Assembly (NCBI GenBank): GCA_945890495.1
Contig: CAMDCO010000017.1
Span: forward strand, 1 to 44,157
DNA length: 44,157 bases
Source: Bordetella parapertussis
GTDB lineage: Bacteria; Pseudomonadota; Gammaproteobacteria; Burkholderiales; Thiobacillaceae
Reading direction: 5' to 3'
How positions within the stretch are numbered: position 1 is the first letter of the stretch; the number at the start of each line of letters is the position of its first letter. The notes below the pieces were generated by a model, which searched no databases, had not been told where the DNA came from, and saw only the letters and a program-made list of their open reading frames with translations. This document shows positions 6,890 through 15,037 of the stretch, piece by piece. The translations under genes and the position numbers were made by a program.

Positions 6890-8030
6890 GAATATTGCTG
6901 ATTTTCACGCGGGCCGATACGAAAACCGCTACGAATACCAGGCTTTTCTACCCGAACCGGTGTGCCATGAATGGGTGATTGCCGATCCGGAATTGAGCGA
7001 TTTGCTGGGGCGCGCTGACCGTGCGCTGGGTGAACTGAACGCCTTTAGCCAACTGATTCCCGACATCGACTTTTTCATCCGGATGCATGTGGCGAAGGAA
7101 GCCACTCAATCGAGCCGGATCGAGGGCACGCAAACCAATATCGAGGACGCTTTCAAGGATGCGGCCGACCTGAACCCGGAGCAGCGCGACGACTGGGCAG
7201 AGGTGCAAAACTATATCCGCGCAATCAACACGGCGATAGCGGCACTGGAGTCGCTGCCGCTATCGTCGCGGCTGCTGTGCCAGACTCACGCGCAGTTGAT
7301 GGACGGCGTGCGCGGCAGGCACAAGCGCCCGGGCGAGTTTCGGGTCAGCCAGAACTGGATCGGGGTGAGCCTGAAAAATGCGGCCTTCGTGCCGCCGCAC
7401 CACGAGCATGTGCCCGAGCTGATGAGCGATCTGGAGCGATTGCTCCACGCGGACGGGATGTTTGTGCATCCGCTGGTTCGCATCGCCATTGCGCATTACC
7501 AGTTCGAGACAATCCACCCGTTTCTGGACGGTAACGGGCGGCTGGGGCGGTTGATGATCTCGCTGTATCTGGCCTCCACGGGCCTGCTGCATAAACCGGC
7601 GCTCTATCTTTCCGATTATTTCGAGCGCAACAAGACGGCCTATGTCGATCACCTGATGGCGGTACGACAGGGCAACCATCTGCGCGCATGGCTGGTGTTT
7701 TTTTTGTTTGGTGTGGAAGAAACCGCACGCGCATCGGCGACGGTATTCCTCGCCGTGCTGGATTTGAAGCGGCGCATCGAGCGCGAGGTGCTGCCCCGCT
7801 TCAGCGCGCGCCGACAGGCTAATGCACAGGCGTTGATGCGGCAGCTTTATGCCAGGCCAGTTGTCGATGTGAGGGGTGCAATGAAGGTTTCCGGTGCCTC
7901 GACCAACACGGCGGCGGCGCTGATCGACGACATGGTGACATTCGGGGTGCTGGTGGAAGTGACCGGCCAGCGCCGCAACCGGCTGTTCGTATTCCAAGAA
8001 TATCTGGATATTTTCAGGCAACAGACATGA
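6888..8030 (+). CDS. fic: Fic-family AMP-transferase with C-terminal winged helix
   Basis: This 380-residue protein has a complete Fic core motif, HPFLDGNGRLGR, at residues 210-221, whose His210 is the catalytic base for transferring AMP to a hydroxyl of a target protein. The inhibitory helix motif S-x-x-x-E-G is at 75-80 (SSRIEG), in front of the Fic core, so it is a class II, self-inhibited Fic like the Shewanella enzyme. Residues about 310-375 form a winged helix (MRQLYARPVVDVRGAMKVSG, then a wing ending GQRRNRLFVFQEYL), suggesting DNA binding. Known relatives AMPylate themselves or partners and often sit in mobile or defence-like loci. The start overlaps the last operator site. The stop overlaps the ATG of the helicase stub, so the two were one operon. 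Confidence 0.9.
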   Translation: MNIADFHAGRYENRYEYQAFLPEPVCHEWVIADPELSDLLGRADRALGELNAFSQLIPDIDFFIRMHVAKEATQSSRIEGTQTNIEDAFKDAADLNPEQRDDWAEVQNYIRAINTAIAALESLPLSSRLLCQTHAQLMDGVRGRHKRPGEFRVSQNWIGVSLKNAAFVPPHHEHVPELMSDLERLLHADGMFVHPLVRIAIAHYQFETIHPFLDGNGRLGRLMISLYLASTGLLHKPALYLSDYFERNKTAYVDHLMAVRQGNHLRAWLVFFLFGVEETARASATVFLAVLDLKRRIEREVLPRFSARRQANAQALMRQLYARPVVDVRGAMKVSGASTNTAAALIDDMVTFGVLVEVTGQRRNRLFVFQEYLDIFRQQT

Positions 8031-8218
8031 CAACCATTCCCCTCTCCGTATCCGCCAATAACCCCACCAACGCCTATACCGTGCCGCCGGTGTCCATCAC
8101 CACGGCGCATACGGGGGCTTCCAGCAAGGCCAACGAGTTGGGGATGCGCGCCATGCAGGAGCGTGCCTATGCCAAGCGCGGCGAACAGTACCGGCTCTAT
8201 GTGGAATCGAGTGGGTAG
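8027..8218 (+). pseudogene. Truncated N-terminus of a DEAD/DEAH helicase
   Basis: The ATG overlaps the fic stop (ATGA), a coupled start. The 63-residue frame ends in a region (SKANELGMRAMQERAYAKRG then EQY) that, from memory, precedes the Walker A loop in helicases that accompany fic genes, which continue with a SPPASGKSR-type P-loop. Here that loop is missing: after EQY the frame reads RLYVESSG and stops. The changed bases (8193-8218) match the end of the mobile element found at 8277, so the gene appears cut by an insertion or a deletion next to it. The family call rests on this short match. Confidence 0.55.
8193..8218 (+). mobile_element. Solo insertion-element end
   Basis: The bases GGCTCTATGTGGAATCGAGT continuing GGGTAG differ from the terminal repeat at 8277-8300 at only a few central positions and have the same orientation. 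It begins exactly where the helicase frame stops resembling its family. It is probably the left end of an older copy of the same element. Confidence 0.5.
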
Positions 8219-8440
8219 CCCGCTCATAGCGGCAACCGGCGAGCGAAAGAGAAATCCAGTTTGCCGCAGAGAAAATGGCTCTATGTGATTTGGAGTGGGT
8301 AAGGCCGCCTGTCTCCGTACTTTGGATATGGGTGTCTTGCAGGAGGCCCGTCCTCTGGCCGATGCTTCAGGGTGTCCATTCCGTCCGGATGCATCGGGTT
8401 ACAACGGCCCACCCCAGTGGGGGAATGGCGTGCCCCCTCG

Positions 8441-8715
8441 CCCGCCGGGAGAGGGCTGGGGAGAGGGAAAGCCGCCCCAACTTTCATGGTATTCATGCAG
8501 CCCAAAATCATGAAACCGATTGCAGGGGCAGCCCTCGTGCCTGCCCAACCAGGGCAACCCCCTGTGCCTGCCCTGGTGGTAAATGGGCAACCACGGGGGG
8601 TTGCCCCTACGCCAATGACCGTGTTGTTTCACGCTAACGCCGCCGGTTGATCAACGCGCTCCCCTCATCCGCCCTGCGGGCACCTTCCCCCGGTGGGGAA
8701 GGAGCGTGTCACGCG
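8441..8715 (+). repeat. Dispersed intergenic repeat, copy 1
   Basis: This region is closely similar to 22741-23072: both run from CGCCGGGAGAGGGCTGGGGA through CCCAAAATCATGAAACCGAT and GGTAAATGGGCAACCACGGG to AATGACCGTGTTGTTTCAC and GTGTCACGCG. The copies differ mainly by a duplicated GTAGGGGCA block in copy 2. No coding potential is convincing. Confidence 0.75.
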
Positions 8716-8732
8716 TTCCGGCAAGACCGTGA

Positions 8733-8880
8733 CCGTTCGCGGTGAGCTTGTTGAAGGGTGGTTGAGGGTTCATGGTTCGACAGGCTCACCACGAACGGAA
8801 CACCACCCACCGTTCGCGGTGAGCGTGTCGAACCGCCAGATACCCGGCAATACGGGCCTTCGACAGGCTAGGCCGAACGG
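8733..8880. repeat. Cluster of four alternating REP units
   Basis: Units at 8733-8757, 8774-8798, 8810-8834 and 8857-8880 alternate in orientation. Forward units begin CCGTTCGCGGTGAGC and reverse units end ACGAACGG or CCGAACGG. This is the layout of a bacterial interspersed mosaic element. It lies inside the 669-bp inverted-repeat element. Confidence 0.65.
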
Positions 8881-8941
8881 TTTATTCGGGCTCTATGTGA
8901 TTTGGCACGATGTCCTGGATGACCCACTCCAAATCACATAG

Positions 8942-9139
8942 AGCCCAAACATCTTCCATCGCCTGTTTGGCGCAGCACAACTCGACTTGACCATCGAAGA
9001 TCGTTTTGGAAATCCGGTCAAGCCGAGGGAATGGTTTCTGGTTCCGCTTCATGTGATAAACGAGGCAGTTCGGCGCTTTCGGGGTGGATAGATTAGCGAG
9101 GTGGTCTACGACCCGGAGACGGCTCGGTTGCTTGGTTGA
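8942..9139 (+). pseudogene. C-terminal remnant of a GIY-YIG/T5orf172-type nuclease gene
   Basis: From 8942 a frame without a start codon reads FHRLFGAAQLDLTIEDRFGN, then VKPREWFLVPLHVINEAVRR. This pattern, ending EWFLVPL-x-VI-x-EAV, is typical of the C-terminus of GIY-YIG-fold proteins of the T5orf172 kind. A TAG interrupts it, after which the same frame continues as ISEVVYDPETARLLG and a TGA at 9137. The 5' part is missing exactly where the inverted-repeat element ends (8946). It is therefore a decayed gene fragment. The family call comes from memory of the motif, not from a search. Confidence 0.55.
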
Positions 9140-9200
9140 TCATGTGCGGAACTCCGTGGATGGGTTAGACATCCCTCCGATAGGTTCACTGGGGAGAGTT

Positions 9201-9228
9201 TTGCAAGAGGCTCCAAGATGCGGATAAT
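9201..9228 (+). promoter_or_regulatory. Candidate purC promoter
   Basis: TTGCAA (9201-9206) and GATAAT (9223-9228) are 16 bases apart, 32 bases before the purC ATG. The match is moderate. No other feature is seen between 9140 and 9260; no PurR-type palindrome is obvious. Confidence 0.4.
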
Positions 9229-9260
9229 GAGGGCCGCGTTTGATTTCCTTCATTTCTCCT

Positions 9261-10145
9261 ATGACTCCTATCGTTTTTGAAACCTCCATTCGCTCTTTGC
9301 CCCTGCTCCACAAGGGCAAGGTGCGCGATATCTACGCCGTCGATGATCGCCGCATGTTGTTGGTGACGACCGACCGCCTGTCCGCTTTTGATGTCATCCT
9401 GCCCACGCCGATCCCCGGCAAGGGCCATGTGCTGACGGAGGTGGCGAATTTCTGGTTCGCCAAACTGGGCAAGATTCTTCCCAATCAACTAACCGGCGAT
9501 GATCCGGAATCGGTCGTGGCGGCGGACGAGCGTGACCAGGTGCGCGGCCGTTCGGTGGTGGTCAAACGCCTTAAGGCCTTGCCGGTGGAGGCGATTGTGC
9601 GCGGTTATCTGGTGGGTTCAGGCTGGGCCGATTATCAAAAGACCGGACAGGTCTGCGGTATCGATCTGCCGGCAGGCCTGCAGCAGGCCGAGAAATTACC
9701 GCAGCCGCTGTTTACCCCATCCACCAAGGCGGCGGTGGGCGAGCATGACGAAAACATCGACTATGTGGCCTGTGAAAAACTGCTCGGTGCGGATATGGCG
9801 GCCCGTGTTCGCGATGCGGCCATTGCGCTGTATAGCGCAGCGGCGGAGTATGCGCTCACACGCGGGATCATCATCGCCGATACAAAGTTCGAGTTTGGTC
9901 TCGATGAGAACGGTACGCTGACCCTGATTGATGAGGCCTTGACGCCGGATTCATCGCGTTTTTGGCCGGCAGATCAGTATGCCGTCGGTAGCAACCCGCC
10001 CAGCTTTGACAAGCAATTTGTGCGCGACTGGTTGATCCAGTCGGGCTGGAACAAGAAGGCTCCGGGCCCGGATCTACCGGCCGAGGTTGTTGCCCAGACC
10101 GCCGCCAAATATGACGAGGCCTTGCGTCGCTTAGTTGCGACTTAG
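9261..10145 (+). CDS. purC: Phosphoribosylaminoimidazole-succinocarboxamide synthase
   Basis: The SAICAR synthetase joins aspartate to CAIR with ATP in purine synthesis. This 294-residue protein shows the family features in order: [12 protein letters not shown] (N-terminal nucleotide loop), [56 protein letters not shown], and [15 protein letters not shown] followed by [15 protein letters not shown]. The length, with the extended C-terminus, fits the eukaryote-like or long bacterial form rather than the 237-residue E. coli enzyme. The ATG at 9261 is chosen because homologues start near here; a TTG at 9240 is also in frame. No good ribosome binding site is visible. It stands alone, convergent with the methyltransferase gene that follows. 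Confidence 0.93.
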   Translation: MTPIVFETSIRSLPLLHKGKVRDIYAVDDRRMLLVTTDRLSAFDVILPTPIPGKGHVLTEVANFWFAKLGKILPNQLTGDDPESVVAADERDQVRGRSVVVKRLKALPVEAIVRGYLVGSGWADYQKTGQVCGIDLPAGLQQAEKLPQPLFTPSTKAAVGEHDENIDYVACEKLLGADMAARVRDAAIALYSAAAEYALTRGIIIADTKFEFGLDENGTLTLIDEALTPDSSRFWPADQYAVGSNPPSFDKQFVRDWLIQSGWNKKAPGPDLPAEVVAQTAAKYDEALRRLVAT

Positions 10146-10215
10146 CGACCACTTAGCGGCCACTGAGCGGCAGCATAGCGACTGGCTTACGAGCCAACCG
10201 CTAACGGCAGCGCCA

Positions 10216-11844
10216 CTATCTTTCGTTAGGACGCCGGTGTTGTCCGGAGACGACATCGAAGCGATAGAAGCGGCATTCCAGCGCGCCGTTGTAGAGCGGG
10301 ATGCGCTGCGCCGCCCTGAGGCCGATGCCGGTGGCAAAGGTCGGATCGCCAGAGATGATCCAGGCCGTCCAACCCGGAAAGCGTTTTTTAAGTGCGTCGC
10401 CCAAGCCCTGGTAGAGCGGGGTCATGTCTTCCGTGTCGGCGGGGGCCGCGCCTTCTGCGCCCTCCTCTGCGCCTGCGCCCTCCTCTTCTTCCCCTCTGTG
10501 GCTGTGGCCTAGCCGTACCCCATAAGGCGGATTGGTGACGATCATTCCGTGTTCGGCGGGCGGTGACATCAGCAGGGCATCGCCATGGGCGACACGGATG
10601 CACCAGCCGACACTCGCGGCGCGGAAGTTGATTTGTGCGGCGCGGATCATGTTCGGGTCAATGTCCAGGCCATAGAGCGGCAGTTCGGTTGGCGTCTTGC
10701 GGGCTCGTTCAGCCTGGTTGACGATGCGTGCCCACAGGTCTTCGCGGAAGCCGGTCAGGTTCTCAAAGGCAAAATGGCGCTTCAGGCCGGGGGCCTGATT
10801 GAGTGCCATCATGGCCGCCTCCAGCAGGATCGTGCCGCCGCCCATCATCGGGTCGAGCAGCGGGGTGCCGGGTTCCCAGCCGGACAGGCGCAACATCCCG
10901 GCGGCGAGGTTCTCATTGATCGGCGCGGCGGAGGGCTCGATACGATAACCGCGCCGGTTGAGTGGTACGCCGGCCAGATCGAGATAGAGGGTGTACTCCT
11001 CGCGATTGATATAGATGAGGACAGGGACATCGGGCTCGCGCGTGTTGACGCTGGGCCGTTCGCCGGTGTCTTCGCGGAAGCGGTCGCAGATGCCGTCCTT
11101 GATCCGCAGGGTAACGAAATTGAGGCTCTTGAGCGGGCACTCGTAGGCCACCGTGTGGACAACAATCGTCTTGTCGTGGGTAAACCAGCGCGGCCATGGA
11201 AGGGTCAGGGCGGCGTTGTACAGGTCGTCCTCGTCCTGATAGATGCCGCGGTCGATGAGCCAGAGGACACGGATGGCGAGCCGGCTCCACAGGCAGACCT
11301 TCCAGGCTTGCGGCATGGGGGCCTCAAAGTGGGCGCCCCCGCGTCCGGGTTCGGCATGGTCACAACCCAATTCCATGAGTTCGCGGGCCAGTTCGGCCTC
11401 AAGTCCTCGTGGGCAGGGCGCGAAAAATGTGAGCAACTGCTTCTCGCGTTCTTCGCTCTCTGCTTCGCTTTTTAGTTTTGCAGAGGCGGAGTCCCGGGGG
11501 CGGGCTGGGTGTTTGGCGGCCGTTGCGGGTGCAGGCCGCGTGTCTTCGAAGGCCGGTGTTACCCCACCCCGCCCTGTGGGCCGGGCATGACGACGCGGGG
11601 CCTCGGCCGAGGCGCGTGGGGGCGCGGGTTTGATCGTGACCGTGGGCGCTCTTGGAGTTTCGCTGCCGTCGCCGTGGGCCACTTTGGCTACACGCGGGGC
11701 CTCTGCGCTTTTTGTGGCGCCCGGCCGCTGCCGATTGGGTAGATGCCGGCCTCGAATGGGAGAGTGAGCACTCTTTTCGGAAGGCTCGTCCTTATTGGCT
11801 TTTATCGTGATTTTGTTGCGCGGAGGGGGTGTTTTTTGGGTCAT
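10216..11844 (-). CDS. THUMP-domain RNA methyltransferase (RlmL-like) with disordered N-terminus
   Basis: The 542-residue protein has three parts. Residues 1 to about 135 are low-complexity, rich in Pro, Ala, Arg and Lys, and look disordered. A THUMP/ferredoxin-like RNA-binding region follows (LLTFFAPCPRGLEAELAREL onward). The C-terminal half is a SAM-dependent methyltransferase of the RlmL/TrmG14 type: PINENLAAGMLRLSGW, LLDPMMGGGTILLEAA (SAM loop), LYGLDIDP and MIVTNPPYGVRLG (catalytic NPPY). Such enzymes make N2-methylguanine in 23S rRNA or tRNA. An acidic 20-residue insert (EEEEGAGAEEGAEGAAPADT) follows NPPYG. I chose the ATG at 11844, 7 bases after apbE; the ATG at 11889 would overlap apbE. 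Confidence 0.83.
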   Translation of the reverse strand: MTQKTPPPRNKITIKANKDEPSEKSAHSPIRGRHLPNRQRPGATKSAEAPRVAKVAHGDGSETPRAPTVTIKPAPPRASAEAPRRHARPTGRGGVTPAFEDTRPAPATAAKHPARPRDSASAKLKSEAESEEREKQLLTFFAPCPRGLEAELARELMELGCDHAEPGRGGAHFEAPMPQAWKVCLWSRLAIRVLWLIDRGIYQDEDDLYNAALTLPWPRWFTHDKTIVVHTVAYECPLKSLNFVTLRIKDGICDRFREDTGERPSVNTREPDVPVLIYINREEYTLYLDLAGVPLNRRGYRIEPSAAPINENLAAGMLRLSGWEPGTPLLDPMMGGGTILLEAAMMALNQAPGLKRHFAFENLTGFREDLWARIVNQAERARKTPTELPLYGLDIDPNMIRAAQINFRAASVGWCIRVAHGDALLMSPPAEHGMIVTNPPYGVRLGHSHRGEEEEGAGAEEGAEGAAPADTEDMTPLYQGLGDALKKRFPGWTAWIISGDPTFATGIGLRAAQRIPLYNGALECRFYRFDVVSGQHRRPNER

Positions 11845-11851
11845 GGTGCGT

Positions 11852-12898
11852 TTAGGGCTTCGATGTGGGCGGCGGAACATCCGGCGCAAAGGTGAGTCGG
11901 GCGGCCAAGGCGGTCGTTACGGTAACACGACCTTGCGCATCGACGCGAAGGGCGTGCGCAATGCCCGTCTTTTGCGCCATTGTGCGCCAATCTTGGGGGC
12001 CGGCAACAAATAGTGGCTTGGATAAGGCATCAGAGCGGGTACCGGCTTGGGCCCCCGAGGTCAGGACGGTGACCGCCTGGGTATGCGTAACCGGTGCCCC
12101 GGTACGAGGATCCAGTAGGTGACAGTAGCGCTGCCCATCCCGTTCGAAAAAGCGTTGGTAATCGCCCGAGGTGCCGATCGCCTCGCCATCGTGCAGGTCG
12201 AGTTCGGCCAAAATGCCCGGCCGGCGTGGGTGCTGGATGGCGATGTGCCAGGGCCGGTCGCCGCGCCGGCCAAGGGCCATGACATTGCCGCCAATGTTGA
12301 TCAGGGCGTTGCGGATGCCGGCCTCGCGGAGCCGCCGGGCGGCCAGATCGAGGGCGTATCCCTTGGCATAGCCACCGAGGTCGATGCGTACGGCGGGGTT
12401 GGTGCTGCGGATCTGCCCCTGTTCGATGACGAGATCGGTCAGGCGTGGCCTGGCGTGGACCATGCGCGCCTGTTCGGCGGCCTCGGGCAGACGGGCTACA
12501 AAGGTATCGGTGTGAAAACCCCAGAGGCGGATCAGATTGCCGATGGCGGGATTAAACAGGTGATCAGAGGCGGCGGCGATGTCGCGCGCCCCTTCAATAG
12601 CGGTGGCCAGTTCGGTGTCAATGGGGGCGCGACGACCGGCGGCCAAGGCCGTGTTGATCGTTTCCAGGGTGCCGGGCTCCCACGGATGCCAGGCGCGATG
12701 CAAGCGGTCGAATTCGCCGAGGACGGTTTGCAGAGCGCGCTGCGCCGTCGCCTCTTCCACACCGTACACCGTCACCTCGACTTGGGTGCCGAAGACGAAG
12801 GATTGTTGTTTGTGTACCGGTTCGGGGCGATTGCACGCCGTCAGCCAGACGGTTGACGCAATCAACAACAGACCCAAAATGCCACGGGTTAGGGGCAT
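11852..12898 (-). CDS. apbE: FAD:protein FMN transferase, lipoprotein
   Basis: ApbE attaches FMN covalently to threonine of exported or membrane flavoproteins such as Nqr and Rnf subunits, or keeps a periplasmic flavin pool. The 348-residue protein begins with a lipoprotein signal (LLLIASTVWLTAC, lipid Cys at residue 22). Family motifs are FGTQVEVTVYG, LFNPAIGNLIRLWGF, RIDLGGYAKGYALD, ALINIGGNVMALG, GTSGDYQRFFERDG, and CHLLDPRTGAPV with the metal-binding THTQAVTVL...AGTRSDALSKPLFV region. It overlaps the end of gshB by 10 bases, indicating a gshB-apbE-methyltransferase operon. No Nqr, Rnf or other flavinylated partner is visible in the window. Confidence 0.92.
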   Translation of the reverse strand: MPLTRGILGLLLIASTVWLTACNRPEPVHKQQSFVFGTQVEVTVYGVEEATAQRALQTVLGEFDRLHRAWHPWEPGTLETINTALAAGRRAPIDTELATAIEGARDIAAASDHLFNPAIGNLIRLWGFHTDTFVARLPEAAEQARMVHARPRLTDLVIEQGQIRSTNPAVRIDLGGYAKGYALDLAARRLREAGIRNALINIGGNVMALGRRGDRPWHIAIQHPRRPGILAELDLHDGEAIGTSGDYQRFFERDGQRYCHLLDPRTGAPVTHTQAVTVLTSGAQAGTRSDALSKPLFVAGPQDWRTMAQKTGIAHALRVDAQGRVTVTTALAARLTFAPDVPPPTSKP

Positions 12899-13833
12899 TG
12901 TCGCTCTAAGGCATCGACGAACATTGCCGCCACATTAAAACCCGTTTGCGCTGTGATCTCGCGGAAACAGGTCGGACTGGTGACATTCACCTCGGTCAGG
13001 CAAGCGCCGATGACATCCAACCCCACCAAGAGCAAACCCTCGGCCTTGAGTTGCGGGCCGAGCGTGCGGGCAATTTGCCAATCGCGTTCGGTCAAGGGGC
13101 GCGCCACACCCGTGCCACCCGCCGCCAAGTTGCCGCGCGTCTCGCCCGCCGCCGGGATACGCGCCAGGCAAAACGGTACCGGCTCGCCGTCGATCAGCAG
13201 GATGCGTTTGTCGCCCTCGGTGATCTCGGGCAGGTAGCGCTGCGCCATGACGGTTTGCGTGCCGTAGGCTGTAATGGTCTCCAGGATGGCGCCGACATTG
13301 ACATCCTCCGCGCGCAGGCGGAACACCGAGGCCCCGCCCATCGCGTCGAGCGGCTTCACCACAATATCGCCCTGCTCCGCGTGAAAGCGCCGCAATCGCG
13401 CCATGTCCGCACTCACCAAGGTGGGCGTGGTGAACTCGGCAAAGCGGGCGATGGCCAGTTTTTCATTGAAATCGCGCAAGGCCTGCGGCCGGTTGAATAC
13501 CCGCGCACCTGACCGTTCGGCCAGTTCCAGCAGGTAGGTGCAATGCAGATAAGCCGCGTCAAATGGCGGGTCTTTTCTCATCAATACAGCGGAGAAGGAC
13601 GAAAGCGAGCGCTCACATGCGTCGCCCGCTTCAAACCAAATGGCAGCATCACCCAAGAGCTGAATCGGTCGAACCTGTGCCACCGTGCCGCCGATCTGTG
13701 TCCACGCCAGGTCGCCCGGTTCGCAGGCCCATAGTCTATGACCGCGTCGAGCCGCCTCCGCCATCATCGCGTAGGTCGAATCTTTATAGATCTTGAAACT
13801 AGCCAGTGGGTCGGCAATAAAAAGGAAGTCCAA
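12889..13833 (-). CDS. gshB: Glutathione synthetase
   Basis: This ATP-grasp ligase joins glycine to gamma-glutamylcysteine, the second step of glutathione synthesis. The 314 residues match the proteobacterial family throughout: FIADPLASFKIYKDSTYAMM at the N-terminus, VLMRKDPPFDAAYLHCTYLL, VVKPLDAMGGASVFRL, EGDKRILLIDGEPVPF, NLAAGGTGVARPLTERD, and GLDVIGACLTEVNVTSPTCF with the metal-binding Glu and Asn. The start is a TTG at 13833 preceded by GAGGG at 6 bases; no ATG fits the homology. The ligase for the first step (gshA) is 4.4 kb away rather than adjacent. It heads the operon with apbE. Confidence 0.95.
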   Translation of the reverse strand: MDFLFIADPLASFKIYKDSTYAMMAEAARRGHRLWACEPGDLAWTQIGGTVAQVRPIQLLGDAAIWFEAGDACERSLSSFSAVLMRKDPPFDAAYLHCTYLLELAERSGARVFNRPQALRDFNEKLAIARFAEFTTPTLVSADMARLRRFHAEQGDIVVKPLDAMGGASVFRLRAEDVNVGAILETITAYGTQTVMAQRYLPEITEGDKRILLIDGEPVPFCLARIPAAGETRGNLAAGGTGVARPLTERDWQIARTLGPQLKAEGLLLVGLDVIGACLTEVNVTSPTCFREITAQTGFNVAAMFVDALERQCP

Positions 13834-13932
13834 AACAGCCCTCGATTACGCCTTGCGGCAGATAATTTAGTGGGCCAAGTTTACTCCCCAACGCGGCCCG
13901 GTGCAGACCAGGGTCATTCTGGTGTAGCCGGC

Positions 13933-14922
13933 TTATTGCCCGAGCGATTCTTTTTCCATCAGCAGATAGGTGCCGTAGGCATTGCGGCGGTTGGCGAGGT
14001 CGAAGGCGGGCATTTTTTGATAGGCGGACCAGTCGGTTTTGGCGTAGGCCGCGTCGAACGGGGCCATATCCGCAACGGCCTTTTTCATCTCGGTGCGCAG
14101 ATAGCGCAGATAGTCTCGGGTGAATATCAAGTCATTCATCGGGTGCTTGGAGGCCGGGCCGTGGCCGGGGATCAGCACGGTGGGCTTTAGGGCCAGCAAG
14201 GTGTCCATCGTCGCCAGCCAACGGCCAGAGTCGGCATCGCCGACAAAGGGCACGCGGCCCTGGAAAACCAGATCACCGACGAACAGCGCGCCGTCGTTTT
14301 CGACAAAGGTGACGAGGTCTTCGTCTGAGTGCGCCGGCCCGACGGAGCGTACCTTGAAGCGCACGCCGCCCAGCTCGAAATCGACCGGCCCGTCCAGCCA
14401 ACGGTCCGGTTGCACAAAGCGTTGGGTCTGGTCGCTGATCCAGTGGCCGAGGATCTCCTTGCGTTGGGCAAAGCGCTGCTGCGCGCCGTCTGAGCCAATC
14501 ACGCCCTGCGCCCCACGGTGCGCCCAGATCTCGGCGCCGGCGTCCTTGAACACCTGAAGGCCGTAGTAATGGTCAGCGTGGTAATGGGTCACGATGACGC
14601 GGACCACGGGTTTGTCGGTGACCTTGCGGATTTGCGCCAGCATGGCTGTCGCCAGCGAGGGGCTGCCGAGGGTGTCGATGACCACCACGCCCGCCGGCGT
14701 GACGACAAAACCGGCGTTGGACATGAAGCCCTCGTTGTCGGTGGAGGCCGCACCCGCGAGTCCCGGGACATAGTAGCTGTGCGGTGTTAGTTGGATGGCC
14801 CTGACCTCGACGCTGACCGGCGGATAGGTGGCCGCATGGACGGGTAGGTTCACGCTTAGGCCGATGGCCAGAGAGAACAGGACGCGCTGAGCGATCAGTC
14901 GTAGGCTAAGGGGTGGGCGCAT
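13933..14922 (-). CDS. Exported metallo-beta-lactamase-fold hydrolase (SoxH-like)
   Basis: The 329-residue protein has a signal peptide (residues 1-30, ending VHA) and a complete metal site: HYHADH at 113-118, then His in VGPAHSDED, Asp in ALFVGDLVFQGRVPF and His in LIPGHGPASKHP. It resembles the periplasmic MBL proteins called SoxH or quinoprotein-relay hydrolases, found with sulfur-oxidation or alcohol-oxidation genes. The substrate is unknown. A persulfide or thioester is a reasonable guess given the neighbour with a rhodanese domain, read in the opposite direction from 15038. It lies 99 bases before gshB in the same direction. Confidence 0.82.
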   Translation of the reverse strand: MRPPLSLRLIAQRVLFSLAIGLSVNLPVHAATYPPVSVEVRAIQLTPHSYYVPGLAGAASTDNEGFMSNAGFVVTPAGVVVIDTLGSPSLATAMLAQIRKVTDKPVVRVIVTHYHADHYYGLQVFKDAGAEIWAHRGAQGVIGSDGAQQRFAQRKEILGHWISDQTQRFVQPDRWLDGPVDFELGGVRFKVRSVGPAHSDEDLVTFVENDGALFVGDLVFQGRVPFVGDADSGRWLATMDTLLALKPTVLIPGHGPASKHPMNDLIFTRDYLRYLRTEMKKAVADMAPFDAAYAKTDWSAYQKMPAFDLANRRNAYGTYLLMEKESLGQ

Positions 14923-15037
14923 GATGGGGACTCCGGTGGGTGTGTGCGGCGATTATAGGAGATAGAATGCTTGGGTCTGCCCTACACATGTACCAGAACA
15001 TCGAATGAACGAAACGCATCCATCTCAAGAGGGCGTG

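Larger units (their letters stand above)
8277..8945. mobile_element. 669-bp element with 24-bp perfect terminal inverted repeats
   Basis: Positions 8277-8300 (GGCTCTATGTGATTTGGAGT then GGGT) and 8922-8945 are perfect inverted copies over 24 bases. An additional forward copy of the first 17 bases lies inside the right end at 8888-8905, forming an 18-base-arm palindrome with 8929-8946. No transposase frame lies between them; the inside holds the dispersed repeat copy at 8441-8715 and four alternating REP units. No target-site duplication is evident (flanks GAGAAAAT and CAAACATC). It could be a non-autonomous element or an insertion sequence whose inside has been replaced. The GGCTCT start recalls ISL3-family ends, but that is only a resemblance. 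No gene is seen from 8219 to 8941. Confidence 0.55.

Noticed and set aside
8525-8620. Possible CRISPR-like repetition (GGGCAACC and GGGCAGGC blocks)
   Set aside because: The blocks are palindromic and irregularly spaced, without unique spacers of equal length, and no cas genes are present; they fit REP-type elements.
8275-8650. Short frames in the repeat region after fic
   Set aside because: They are Pro/Arg/Gly-rich, run through repeat elements also present at 22741-23072, and are not preserved in frame between the copies.
10585-11475. Long rightward open frame (296 codons) opposite the RNA methyltransferase gene
   Set aside because: It mirrors a clearly recognised gene on the other strand, has shadow-like composition and no family features; high G+C makes such antisense frames common.
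12119-12856. Rightward open frame opposite apbE
   Set aside because: It is antisense to a well-conserved gene and has no start signal.
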